This document shows positions 48,050-59,533 of a stretch of DNA of 64,000 nt, piece after piece. The DNA lies in the NCBI GenBank assembly GCA_900312665.1, contig ONZQ02000013.1:124001-188000 (forward strand). Reading direction: 5' to 3'. The notes beneath the pieces were generated by a model. That model was not told the origin of the DNA. It ran no database searches and saw only the letters and a list, made by a program, of their open reading frames with translations. The position numbers and the translations under genes are program-made. This stretch comes from Cephalotrichum gorgonifer. Taxonomy: Eukaryota > Ascomycota > Sordariomycetes > Microascales > Microascaceae. Each line of letters starts with the position of its first letter. Position 1 is the first letter of the stretch.

Positions 48050-49426
48050 GGTGATTAGTGGTAGAACGGATTATATTATGTTCTGACGTCTAAATAGAAC
48101 CCTGGGATAGGAAACGAATAAGACAAGATGGATGAAGGAAGTTGAATGAGATTCGGTCCCAGGTAAAATAGTCGTTTGTGCCTCTAGTGACAGGCTTCGC
48201 TTGTGGAGTTTCGGCTGCTCACAGTTGACAATCGGGGGTTTATCTGGACCCCAAAATGCCCGTCGGTAAAGTTGCTGAGTAACATACGGAGCACTCAGTC
48301 GCCACTTCTGATGGTCCATCCTTGTGGAGCAACCGGCCGGGAGAATTATCCGTCGGTGTTTTAAGTATGTGCGATTGCCACTTCCACCCAGTCAGTGCCT
48401 GTTGACGGCAAACCCGCTCCCATAACCGAGCAAATGGTAACGAAATAACCAAATGGGCCCCACAAGTTGCCAACCACGACATTGTTGATGAACAGGGAAA
48501 CACCGTGTTAAATTTCTGCGAGACACCTCGCGTCGCTGACTCTAAGAAGATAACAACGCCGCTAAATAGATCCGGAAGGGTCTATGCAAGACATCACTTG
48601 GAGATCCTCTCCTAGTCAGATCAGCTTTCCGTCCCGAAAGCCCTGTCTGCGGATTGTAATCTACCATCAATGAAAATTCTGGCTCACTAGATACTCGTGT
48701 CTCTCTGTCAACCTCTTCCCAATCCAGGCTTCGACCATCAGGCCAACGGGGATTTGAAATCTATAGCAGTCGCACAGCACCATCCTTTAGAGCGCAAAAC
48801 TTCCCTTTAAAACCAAATGACCTACATCTGGACTTTGTCTAGCATTCCAGGGGGCCGTGTTCTGTCACAGGACTGTGAGAATGATTACATGCGCTGGTGC
48901 ATATGCTAATAATGTTCCTTTCCTCTTCTCATCATTAGCCTGGAGTCTCGGTAAACCTACGATTCAAGTCCTGTATCACTGCAAGGATGGGATGCGGCTT
49001 TTCGTTCCTACTATGTCTGCGATTTGGCATCCCTACAAGCGTCAAAATTCAGGATGCTCAGCCACAGTTTCCGATGGCAATACAGCTGGGATAGCACCAC
49101 CTCACTATCCTGGAAGAATCAGTTTAAGCGTATTCGCCTCACTTTTTCTTTCAGGTCAGTTATGGCTTGTGCTTCCTTTCCACTAAGTAGCGTATCCGTG
49201 CGGCTGGTGGCGTATTCCGGGTAGTACGTACCTGCGTATTCGGGTGCTAGTAAGCAGCGTATTCAAGAACCACCTCATTTCCCGGGGGCAGTGTCAGCTG
49301 TACCGGGCCTCTTATTGGTATCTCTGAGCGAGGGTGATTTCTGAACTGGTGACGATTTGGAATAATCAAAGGTCCTGTCTCTTGGCTGGATACTAATACT
49401 GCTTAACCAAGATGAAGGGTCTGAAG
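48050..49426. other. Divergent intergenic region with short repeats
   Basis: Between the leftward SDR and the rightward cupin gene. It contains five copies of GCGTATTC or GCGTATCC at 49128, 49190, 49210, 49234 and 49257. Otherwise only short frames. Confidence 0.45.
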
Positions 49427-49435
49427 TATTTAAAT
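49427..49435 (+). promoter_or_regulatory. Possible TATA-like element of cupin gene
   Basis: TATTTAAAT lies about 127 bp upstream of the cupin start codon. Only motif and spacing support it. Confidence 0.3.
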
Positions 49436-49561
49436 CAGATGCTGCCTCCCTCGATGGGATATTTCTCCACCAACGATTCAAACAATCAAAAGCTATAAGC
49501 TCCAGAATATCCATCACCTGCTTCCTTCATTGACATCTTAGTCGCACCTTCAACTAACACC

Positions 49562-50388
49562 ATGTTTTCCAACATTATTGCCGGCTCTTCCGCCCTCCTC
49601 GCCCTGTCCTCCATGGCGATGGCAGCCCCGCAGAACAAGCCTACTCCCCAGCCTGATCTGACGACCCAGCTACAGCTCGCACCTAGGTAAGTACCTGCCA
49701 CAGAAACAGGTCTACCTCCTCGTCCTCTGTGCTCCGACTCTGACCGAAAGTGAAGTGCCGCCGACCGATTCGCGCTTCTTCCTGACGACAAGGACTTTGT
49801 CTTTGAGTTTGGCAAGAAGGGCGCGCTCGCCGACCGAAAGACCTTTCCCGCCCTCGTCGGCACCGGCTCCGCCCTCGCCACCGCCGAATTAGGAGGTAAG
49901 TCCTCTTAAAACAAGGGTCCGCTTCCCGGCATAATACTAACTATATTATCTCCGCGATAGCCTGCGGCCTGGCCGCTGCCCACGTCCACCCTCGGTCCGC
50001 CGAACTCTTCGTCGTCCTCAAGGGCCGCATCCTGACCGAGATGGTCCCCGAGAGCGCCGTGCGCAACCCCGACGGCAGCCAGAGGGTGGTCAAGACCGAG
50101 CTCGGCCCCAACATGATGACCGTGTTCCCTCAGGGGTCGTTCCACACGCAGATCAACCCGGACTGTGACCCGGCGGTTGCGGTCGCGTCCTTCGCGTCGG
50201 AGGACCCGGGTGCGGGTCTGATTGTGCCCCAGACGTTCGCCATGAGCAACCAGTTCATTAACGGAAACTTCGGACAGAACTTCTCGGGCGAGGACATCGA
50301 CTCCTTCAGGGAGCATATCCCGCAGGGTGCGATCACCGTGATCGAGGAGTGTCTCAAGAAGTGCAACATCAAGAAGCGCTCGGTCTGA
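49562..50388 (+). CDS. Secreted cupin (germin/spherulin-like)
   Basis: Three exons (49562-49686, 49756-49895, 49961-50388) give 230 aa. Signal peptide: MFSNIIAGSSALLALSSMAMA, cleaved before APQNK. The cupin motif 1 HVHPRSAELFVVLKGRI supplies two His and one Glu metal ligands, and motif 2 FPQGSFHTQINPDC supplies the last His. This is the single-domain, germin-like/spherulin-1 layout common among secreted fungal proteins; some germins bind manganese and have oxalate oxidase or superoxide dismutase activity, but activity cannot be inferred here. Two Cys near the C-terminus (CLKKC) may form a disulfide. Confidence 0.92.
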
Positions 50389-50951
50389 GGTGGTATCTCG
50401 TTGCTTCATTGAAGGATAGACTGCTCGGATATAATTTCGCATTCATACTAGCAAGTTAGAAGTAGGTTTTTTTTTTTTCACGGAGGTCATATAGAGGTAG
50501 AAGAGGAAACCTGGGCGAGTTATAATAGTACTGAACTGCGACATTAATAAGACTATTATAGCCCTAACATTTGACACGCACATGTCACTAAACTTTCTTA
50601 TGACGCTAAACGTGGTGCTACAAAGTTCCCGGAGACCAGAGGCAACATGCATCATCCTCCCGTCTGTATTGCGCAGCCCCAGCTCACAACACGGAGCAGT
50701 GGCCGCGGGAGTGGCATCTACATGGATTAGGGCTTCGTGCGGACGACCAACGGACTACTGTCGACTCCGGAGTTGGGATACGACGCTTTCCCTTTTCTTT
50801 TGATACTGTTTATACTTTTCCTCTAGACCAGGGAAGCCCATATCGTCGTCTTGGCGGTCATGTTGACACGGACTTGCGGTCACAGCCCCAATTTTCAGCC
50901 CCTCTGCCTCCAGATCCATATCCTGCCTACACTATTTTCCAGCCTCGTAAC
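50389..50951. other. Intergenic region between convergent genes
   Basis: 3' flanks of the cupin and MFS genes. T-run near 50467-50478. No gene. Confidence 0.5.
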
Positions 50952-52698
50952 TTACTCCTTCTTCTTTCCGACCCTTGGCAGAAGGAGCCAAATCATGGTA
51001 AGTGCACCCAGCAACGCCAGAATAATCGGTTGCAGAACCTTTACACCCAAAGCCTGCGCCAACACCCCAACTGCGAACGGCATGATCGAGGCGCCACAGC
51101 CACTAAATGCCGATGCGAAGCCGATGACAACGACGTGAAGGTGGCGGGGCAGAAGACTGCTGGTAATGAGGACCACACCTGGGAAGAGCGGCCCGATGAA
51201 GAAGCCCTGGAAGGCAACGGCGACGGCGGAGATATAGAAGTTTGGAACGAGCCAGAAGAGGAGCTGCAGGCCCATGGCAGCAAGTATATAGACCTATAAA
51301 TTAATTTCAGGTTAGTCTGAAGGCTAAGTGTGTGGGAGGACTTTTGCTTGGGAAGGGAGGAAATTTTACTGATATGGCCAACTTGACTCCAACCCTGGGA
51401 GTGACGAATCCCATGGCTGCCCTCCCAATAGTCATGCCAAGCCAGAAACCGGTTGCAGTCATACCGCTGGCGAAGGGCTCCGCCTCACGCACCTGGATCA
51501 TGAATGTGACGATCCAGCCCCCGAGGGCAACTTCAATGCCTGCGTATATGAGCAGAAAAACGCCAGAGAGCCAGGAGACGCGTGCGGCGGGCATGTGGAA
51601 AAGGGCGCTCCGGAGTCCTCCTTCCTTGTGCTCCACGTCGGTTCTCTGGTGCATCGCCCGGTAGCGCTCGCCTGTAGAAGCCCAAAATGAACTCGTCAAG
51701 GTGGCCAGCTCAATGGCTGAGAGACCAATCTGCAACTCCCCTAGTAGTTAGTCCAGTGGAATGACAAAGCCTGTGCAGTGCAGGGGGGCGGGGGTGGGCC
51801 GATATACTAACCATCAGATAGTAGAAGGTATACCAGGGCAGATGGGCCTTTGTGATCATTGTCGTCGAGATGAGCGGGCTTAGCACGCCCCCAGCGCCGT
51901 AAAATGCATGCATGAACCCTAATAGCTCGCTTGCGTTCGCCAGATTCCCCATCCATGCGTTCCATGCCGCATTGGCAATCCCGTTGCCGAAGCCCGCAAA
52001 GATACAGGATACTACAAGGACAGGGTATGGCGGGTGGAGGCAGATGACAAGGTAGGCCGAGAGGTGGGCGCCTGCGCATACCATGGAGACTCCGCGCTGT
52101 CCAATGCGGAGGTGGAGGTAATTGTTAAGCACGGCAGACCCGACGTAACCCACGAGCGGGGACAGGAATACGAGGGATACGATGGTGTGGCTTAGGCCGT
52201 AATATTGTTCCAGCTATCTTCCTCGTGAGCAACGGCTACCTTGTCGGGAAGCCTTTGCCGTCAGGGAGGTGACTTACATATGGGATGAGAGCCTGTTTAT
52301 TCCGAGCAGCGTCAATATCTCATCTAGGATTCGGAATTATCAAAGGGGGGTGGTGGTGATGGTGGTGAGAGGTGGGGGGCACTCACACCGTACGCAGCGT
52401 CGTTCGCACCCATAACTATCATGCTCCAAAATGTGGCGGCGACCCTGAACGTGTTGATCCGGGGAGAATTCCACTTCTCCGTAACCTCCACGAGCGGCCT
52501 ATCCCTCGTCGTCGTGAGGCCCCCGGCCTCGACCTGCTCTAACGACGAGCGGGCGGGGAAAATGTCATCGCCGGATTCCCCCAGCCGCCTTGCGGTCCGC
52601 TGGTTTTTGTCAAAGGTGCCGGATGCAGCCCTGGTTGGTGACGGAGGTTGGGGGTAGTTGGTGAGTTCAATAACGCAGGTGTTTGAGCCGGATGCCAT
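50952..52698 (-). CDS. MFS transporter (Bsc6/FucP-like)
   Basis: Five exons (52387-52698, 52278-52292, 51812-52213, 51370-51729, 50952-51293) give 476 aa. About 90 hydrophilic residues precede twelve membrane helices. Family features: NTFRVAATFWSMIVMGANDAAYG then ALIPYLEQYYGLSHTIVSLVFLSP, GFGNGIANAAWNAWMGN, HAFYGAGGVLSPL, and GFWLGMTIGRAAMG. These resemble fungal Bsc6-like members of the fucose-permease-type MFS branch, plasma-membrane or vacuolar carriers of unknown substrate. Exon 2 is only 15 nt and encodes ALIPY; leaving it out deletes five residues of a conserved helix end, so the microexon is strongly supported. Confidence 0.88.
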
Positions 52699-53110
52699 GC
52701 TGGGTTCTCAGTTAGTTAGAGAGCATCCGAAAAGAAAAGTGCATAGAATCTAAAGAAGAAAGAGGGGTTGTAGATGGGAAAAGGGTGAATACGAAGTTTT
52801 ACTAACAAAAAAGTTCCCGGTGTTCCGAGCAGCGAATTAGCATTGCAGCTCGAGTCCCTGTGCTCAAGTGATCGACGGATTTATTCTGCGGAAAACCTGA
52901 CAATGCTCATGATGTGAGTGGGGCGGAGGAAGTCTATTATATTAAAGTCAAATGGACAAAGAGAATAGTGCAAGCCTAGTGTAGAAGAATAAAGTTCTAG
53001 GCAGGCACCCTATGGGCCACCCCCTGTTCCCCCCCTTTCGTGTCCTCCTTCAAGATCTCTCAATTAGTGATACCTCGGATTTTCCATCTCCGTCGCGTTC
53101 TCTCCATCAA
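52699..53110. other. Intergenic region
   Basis: Promoter of the MFS gene and 3' flank of the carboxypeptidase gene, both leftward. No gene. Confidence 0.45.
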
Positions 53111-55376
53111 TTAAACCTTACATGGCTTGTCGACGACGATAAAGTCCTTCACGATAGCGGTCCCATCAATCAAAGACTGGATCTGCTTCGGGTTGCACGT
53201 CAACGCGATATCATACAAGTAGCAGATGGGCTTCCTCGACTTTGGCAGCTCATGCCTGACGTCGAAGACGGTAGACGGCCCCTCGGAACTGTAGTCCTCT
53301 GAAGCCTCGACTTCACCCGTCCCCACATCCTTGCCGCTCATGACGCGGTCGAAGATGCGGAAGACCGTCTCCTGTTGGTAGCTGGCCGCGGAGTGACCTG
53401 CCCCGTAGACCCTGGAGAATGACACGTTGCCGTGCTGGCGCACAAGACCGCCCTCGTAGGTTTCGCTGGCCTGTATGGGAGTGTACCCGGCGGATCGGAA
53501 GGCCGGTGCATCGGGGTATTCCATCTGGAGCGATACGTCCTCGACGCCGAACCCTATACGAACACCACTTTGTCAGCCTTGGTTTTATTTTCGTGGTTGC
53601 TTCTGTCTCTGGTCCATTAACCATTTTTGGGGGGCGATAGCTTACAGTTGCACCGGTAGTCCAAGTCACCATAGAACATGGCGACGCTCAGCCCACTGTC
53701 TAGAACGTGTTCAAGCGATGTGATGTCGCGGCGCATGGGGTCACCTGTTCCCAAAAAGAACGCGTTCACGATATTCGGGTCAGCGATGGTATAGTTCACG
53801 TGAACGCCGAGCTCCTCCTGGACCCATCGTTGGTTGAAGAATGCTATATGGTACTCCGGGGGATAGACGGCCGGGTTGACGAGGGAGATGTCGAAGGCGC
53901 TCCTCTGTAGGGAGATAGTCAGTATCAAGTTTGCCAGAAAGAACATTGTGGGTATCAGGACGAAAAACGTACGTCAGAGACTGTCGTGTACGCGCCCTGA
54001 ACAACACCCCAGCACACCGCTGTCGCAGCAATGCAGGCCTCATTCGTAGCAGCATCAGCCCCGATGCTCTCCGGGTCATTGGCTGCAGCAGTCTCCCTGC
54101 ACGCCTTGATAAGGTCTAAACAACCCGTCCCGGGAGCCGTGAGATTCCCCATGGCCATTTCGTAGACATCGTCAGAGTAAGCCTTGTACCCATAGGTATT
54201 GTTAATAGCGAACTCCGGGAAGCCAGGGCCCTGAACGAAGCTGTCGATGCAGCCGTTTCCGAGTCCGAGGGTAGAGAGGTTGAGAGATACCGCATTCTTG
54301 TCGGGGTTAGTGCCAGCTGCAATATCCTCGTTTTGGGTCAGGAAGTAAGACAAGAAGCCCGGACCCCAGAAGCCACCGTACTATATCACGGCCTGGTTAG
54401 TCTCACATGCTCCAGCCTCGAGAGTTCATAAGATGATGATAAGTTTAGGATGAATTCGATGTCTCACTGGGACTATTACTCACCGACGTGGCCCAGACGC
54501 TAATTTCGTCGTTGCTCGTCTTGTACTCCGGGAATCTATAGTCTATGTTAACAATACTGCTTCTCATTTACTAAAGGCCGGGGGCGGTCCGTACTCCTGG
54601 AACCACACCTGGGCAAAGCGCCACATCATCTTCGCGGCCGTCTCTGTGTTGTTAACGACGAAGTGCGGGTCAGGTGTGCTCTTCGATGCCTGAACCGTAG
54701 TCAAGTTCAGCTCCGGGATAGACTCGGGGTCCTCGAGGGGCGTGAAGGTGTCGGTGAGCAGATCAACTACTCCCTTCGTAACCGTGGTGTAGGAGTACCC
54801 GACCCCAACGGGCTGGTCAATGTAGAGCATATTGACATTGTTGTTCCACGAGAACTCATTCAGCGTCGTGCTGTTAGAGTCGGGGTTCACTAAGCAGGGG
54901 AAACCACTCGCTCCATCGAGCGAGGACGTCCCGGGGCCGCCGGCGAGATAGATGGACGTCGGCGCGTCCTTGGGGTTGTTCCTGGATTCTTGTAGTGTGT
55001 TATTAACGTGAAAGTAATATCAATTTAGACAGATATGGCATACCGAAGTACCAGAAAAAGGTGTTGATGCCAAATGGGTGCTCCGGGTCCTGGAGGCCGG
55101 TGAAGAACTCGCTTGGCAGACTGACATATCCGCTGTAGGCGTTCACGCCGGGAGTGGTTTCACAGATTTGCGTCTATACCAAGGAGGTGCGGAGTTAGCG
55201 ACATTGGGTTGAAACGCCTGGTGGGTCCCCTCAGAAAGAGATCTCACCTGCTTATAGGAGATCGAAGCTCCGGGATATCGCTCCGAGGGAACCTGAATGG
55301 TCTCCTTCGGGGTGGGGAGAAACATCTGCGCCGTTGCCAGCGCTGACAACCCGAGAATGATGGACGGGCGCGCCAT
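53111..55376 (-). CDS. Secreted serine carboxypeptidase (peptidase S10)
   Basis: Seven exons (55248-55376, 55044-55173, 54595-54988, 54484-54535, 54380?-continuous 53973-54380, 53646-53904, 53111-53553) give 604 aa. The signal peptide is MARPSIILGLSALATA. S10 landmarks: FFWYFESRNNP, YLAGGPGTSSLDG (oxyanion region), NNVNMLYIDQPVGVGYSY, WFQEFPEYK, WATSYGGFWGPGF with nucleophile Ser235, MFYGDLDYRCN (catalytic Asp) and GAGHSAASYQ (catalytic His). It should remove C-terminal residues from peptides outside the cell or in vacuoles. The nucleophile codon is the last codon of exon 4 and YGG starts exon 5. The usual Glu before Ser-Tyr is Thr here. Several N-glycosylation sequons are present. Confidence 0.92.
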
Positions 55377-55495
55377 GATGAAGGTTTAGACAGACAGAAG
55401 AAAATATCCAAGCAAAGAGTATATGTTATACAGGTGGAAACACTGGCTACGATGCGAATATCTCTTCTATATTAAACCGGAAGAGCTGTGGAAAC
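55377..55495. other. 5' flank of carboxypeptidase gene
   Basis: Likely 5' UTR of the carboxypeptidase gene between its ATG and the TATA-like motif. Confidence 0.35.
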
Positions 55496-55503
55496 CTTAT
55501 ATA
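55496..55503 (-). promoter_or_regulatory. Likely TATA box of carboxypeptidase gene
   Basis: TATATAAG on the minus strand about 120 bp upstream of the carboxypeptidase start codon. Confidence 0.45.
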
Positions 55504-56117
55504 GCTCAATTCGAGTCTATAGCAGAAGTCATCATCTATGCTAGAAGTCGACATTGCGCTGACGCAAACTTCACAGTCTCAATCATACGAGACGCGTAAT
55601 TTACAGCCTCGTAAGCTTTACGGACGCCGCGCGGTTCATCCAGAGCAAAATCACGGTAAGGAAGCCATCGTGATCCATAAATTTAGACCCCCCCCCATTT
55701 GGTGGCAGTGTTGGATTTTGGCGGGCGGGCCAATCACCACCTCGCTAGCTGGCCAAGCCCCCAGCTTCCGATTTTCTTGGAGATCGATGGAGCAGTCAGC
55801 GTTACATAGGCACCTTTTAGTAATTAATAACTCGAGGTGACCGGGGGGTCCCGGCTTATTTCTTTGGCGAGGTGGCCAATAGAAAATTCCCCGGCAGGTG
55901 ATCCTTCTCATTCCGCCACAAATCTCCACAATCTGGTTATATTCGCCAGGCGCAATCATTGCTTATCCGTGCGTGCCTGTGACAGAAAACTCGGGATCTC
56001 GAGAGTTCCACTCCCCTCATCTTCATTCCCCCCTCCCTTCATGCAAGCCTTTCCGAACATAGCCTTGATAGTAGCACCTTCCCGAACCGTACGCATCGTA
56101 TATTTGTAGCTCCGACT
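55504..56117. other. Divergent promoter region
   Basis: Between the leftward carboxypeptidase and the rightward Zn2Cys6 gene. A pyrimidine-rich leader (about 56005-56045) precedes the regulator start. No gene. Confidence 0.45.
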
Positions 56118-57853
56118 ATGACACCACCACGTCCGGACTCGGGGCCTCGGAAGAGGGCATCGAAATCTCGAACGGGATGCATAACATGCAGGTAGGAGGT
56201 TACCCTTTCCAAGGGCGTTCTCTCCCCCCCTTTCTGTTGGCGTTAGAGGACACCCACTCACCCTGGCCCGCCCGCCTGCCTAGGATACGCAGGGTCAAGT
56301 GCGATGAGACACACCCCAACTGCGAGCGCTGCGTCTCCACTGGGCGCAAATGCGACGGCTACCTGGCCACTAACGTCGCCGTCTCGCGCCGCCGCCTCGC
56401 CGATCTCGTCCTCAAGACCTCCACACTCGGCCCCGCATCTGTGACGCTAGCCCCTATTCTCCGCCAATCGCCAGACCCCAACACCTCGCAGCTGGACGCA
56501 CTGTTCTTCAATGTGTTCCGGAACACCACGGCGCCGGGCACCGCGTCGCTTATGCCGTCCATGTTCTGGACGCGGGATCTGCTCCAAATGGCCCATGGCG
56601 AGTCGGCTATCTGGCATGCCACGCTAAGCTTGGGTGCTCTACATGGCCACTGGGAAGGCGGCCGCCGGGGCGCGACTCCCTCTGCCCTATTGCCGTCTAC
56701 CCATGGCACGTTCAAGCGGGGCGCCTACTGGCATTACTTCCGTGCCATCTCGCTCGCCAAGTCGATAACTGACCCTTCCACCCTCCTCGCCCTCAGTGTC
56801 GTCCTCGTCGCCATTTCGAACTTCCTGGGCCGGTGGTCGGACAGCAGGACCCACCTCTTCGGCGGCCTCCGCCTCCTAGACCGAGAGTCCTCGGCCGACG
56901 TCGACAGCACGGCCGAGATCCTCGAGCGCCTCGACCTCCAGGCCATGACCTTCTCGGACTCCCAGGCGCCCTACCCCTTCGAGACCCCCGTCTGGCTACG
57001 ATCCCTGCACCGGAGGCAGCACGGGACGGAGACTATACGCAGCTACGGCCATGCAGCCACGCTGATACTCGCGCTCATGAGGCAGCTAATTCTCTTGGAA
57101 GTGGCTATCGTTACAACAGAGGGTCCCCCGACGGCCTCGCAGCTGGCCGACATGGCCCAGCTAGAGGCTGACCTGGAATCATGGGAGGCCAAGATGGCGG
57201 CCTTTGAGAGCACGGCGGTGCTGGATGAAATACCCGCACTCTCGGTGCGCCTCTTCCACGCCCAGCTACGCGTTTGGCTCGTCGCATCATATGAAGGGGA
57301 GGAGACGCGGTGGGACGCGGACGAGTGCCTCTTTTACTTTGAATACCAAGTCGACATCGCCGCCGCGCTCATTAGAAAGCTGAACGCTCAAGCGTCCGTC
57401 TCCCTCGAACCCGCCGTCATCGCTCCGCTATTCAGCATCATCCACCGCTGTCGCCACCCTCTCCTCCGGCGGAGGGCCCTGGGACTTCTTAGGGAGTGCA
57501 AGAGGCAGGAGGGGATGTGGCAGAGCGACGGCGCGGCGGCCGTAGCGGAGACCATAGTCATGACCGAGGAGGGGATACAGAAGCCTGATGTGCACCACGG
57601 GGACACTGCTCCTGGCTGGGCGGGGGGTGCTACTAGCGTGTCATTTGTGCCTGATATTCCTTGGGATGCCTGGTCGTCGCCCATGCCCCTGGTTCCTAGA
57701 AATGTCAGCTGGGAAGGCGTTGAGGTATTGCCTGAGTCACAGCGTGTCAAGGACATATATGTCGTGGTGGACACGGAACTTCGGAACGTTGGCGTCACAA
57801 TGCAGTTTTCGGATGTGCTTCATCCAGAATCAGTAGTCACTATGGACTATTAA
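56118..57853 (+). CDS. Zn(II)2Cys6 transcription factor
   Basis: Two exons (56118-56191, 56284-57853) give 547 aa. The zinc cluster is GCITCRIRRVKCDETHPNC followed by ERCVSTGRKCDGYLA, again with the intron just after the second Cys. The rest is the helical fungal-specific regulatory domain (FFNVFRNTTAPGTASL, WHATLSLGALHGHW, LALSVVLVAISNFLGRW, PLFSIIHRCRHPLLRRRALGLL). The same cluster pattern, intron position and RCRHP-type motif occur in the regulator at 38.4-40.4 kb (KCRHPRLRRAALALLENA), so the two are distant members of one family. Start at MTPPRPDSGPRKRASKSRTG is the Met before the cluster. Targets unknown; it is divergent from the carboxypeptidase. Confidence 0.9.
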
Positions 57854-59185
57854 CGACAGCATTAGCTTTCATGATGGATTATGGTATATGGAGTGACCGT
57901 AATAAGTTGCACATGACCTGGGGGCATTTTCACTTTTAAGACTGTCCACCATAGGCATCGCCAACCAGCCCATTAGTGTCCGAGGACAGGCAACAATGGC
58001 ATCAACAGTGTCCATAAATTGGAAGCACAGCCAGCCTCTATTCCCCAAGTGGTCTCAACCAAACGTCCAAACAAGCCACCCCCCAAGTCCCCAATCACGC
58101 ACTTTTGCTACGTAAACCGACATGCAACATTAAGGTCACTCATGACATTTTCGGTCAAGCCTGCGGAGGGTGAAAGTTATGTTGGTAAAGGGCCAGTAGC
58201 CTAGGGTCCACACCCAAGGATTTGTAGAGCACAATTCAAACGTTAGGGATTATCACACCATATCAGTTTCAGGATCCATCCACAGGCCAGGTTACAAAAA
58301 GAAAACGTTCAATCTAACGCCATAAGCCCAGTGCCCCCAGATTTAAAGAACTACGGGAATAGTAGATGCAAGGATAACGAAGTAACAGTTACAGCCACGG
58401 ACTACAACCACGATGGTTCTTAATATTGGGTCCAAGGGCTGAATGCAATGTAATCGAATGCCTACAGAGAGTACAAGATCCGTAAGGCCTAAGTGGAATA
58501 GCGGCATGATTTTATTCTTCTATTTCTCGAGTATTACATTGCGGCTTTCGTGGGGAGTTTGGGGTGCTTAACTACATACAGGTAGAGATTCAAGGTAAAT
58601 AATTACCAATTTTTAATTAATGCCATCTATCCTATCAATTGGATTAGACGATTAGACGATGTGTATTTTTCACGCTTAGCTTCCATTCTAGCTCCTGCCA
58701 GACTTTTGAATTATTTACGGCCGGAAACCACCAGCTTCCAGGTGAGAAAATGGTTCATTCGAAAGACCTGGCGACTGAAATTGGCAGGTACAGTAGTCAG
58801 GCGTGGGAATATATGATGAATTTCGCAGCACAGATTTCTCCAGATGCATTTAACTGAGGTGTAGAGACAGAGGTGTAGAAAAGCTATAGTCTCGGCTCTT
58901 ATTGTTATCACGTCTATTTGAGATAATCAATGTGATGCTCAGATCCTGTATAACCGTCTAGGGGGCCTAACTAATAGATCGCAAGAATAAGGATGTGAAG
59001 GATACGCCAAACGGGTGGCTGATAAGAATGTAACGTGGGTAAGTGTCCAATAAGCTCGTATCCTCCTCCAAGCAGGAGAGAGCACATTTCGCTTGAACAA
59101 AACTGGTAGCTGTCAAGTGCAGCGTCGAGACCTCCCTCCCTGACCTGTAACATAGTAGGGTGCTCTAGATAGCCCTAAAGGCGAA
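57854..59185. other. Intergenic AT-rich region
   Basis: 3' flank of the regulator and of the small Cys-rich gene. AT-rich, stops in all frames, no recognised repeat or RNA. Confidence 0.45.
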
Positions 59186-59533
59186 CTAAGATCGAAATGC
59201 CGGACACTCGGGGCATTTAGCGTGGCTACACTTAGGGCACGTGTTGCGAACGATGAGGATAGGCTTATGTTTACACTTGCACTGGTCAAAAGAGTAAGCA
59301 TCGATACCGCAATTAAAGGGGTTATAGACAAATCCACTTACGCATTGCCACAAATACTCCGCATCCTCCTTCGTTGGCTACTAATATGTTAGCTACAAGC
59401 CCATTTTGTTCTGTGGTCTCTTATTTCCCACCTTGTTGGATATGGAGAGCAAAGCACGCTTCCCAAGCGCAGGAGCATTGCTAGGCGACTCCTCGAGGAG
59501 ATCGTGGCCGGTATAGAAAACCTGAAGTTCCAT
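59186..59533 (-). CDS. Small Cys-rich zinc-ribbon-like protein
   Basis: Three exons (59432-59533, 59342-59377, 59186-59281) give 77 aa, all phase 0. It starts MELQVFYTGHDLLEESPSN and continues to SISNK, then PTKEDAEYLWQC, then CKCKHKPILIVRN and TCPKCSHAKCPECPAFRS. The WxCCxC..CxxC..CxxC arrangement resembles small fungal proteins that begin W-x-C-C-x-C and end C-x-x-C-x-H-x-x-C, thought to be zinc-binding treble-clef or ribbon folds. Donors are GTGGGA and GTAAGT; acceptors TAGTAG and CCAG. Function unknown. No single frame longer than about 40 codons reveals it, so standard frame scans miss it. Confidence 0.7.

Noticed and set aside
54549..54577. 29-nt intron in the carboxypeptidase gene
   Set aside because: Too short for fungal splicing; a 59-nt intron with donor GTACGG and acceptor CTATAG gives the conserved WFQEFPEYK instead.
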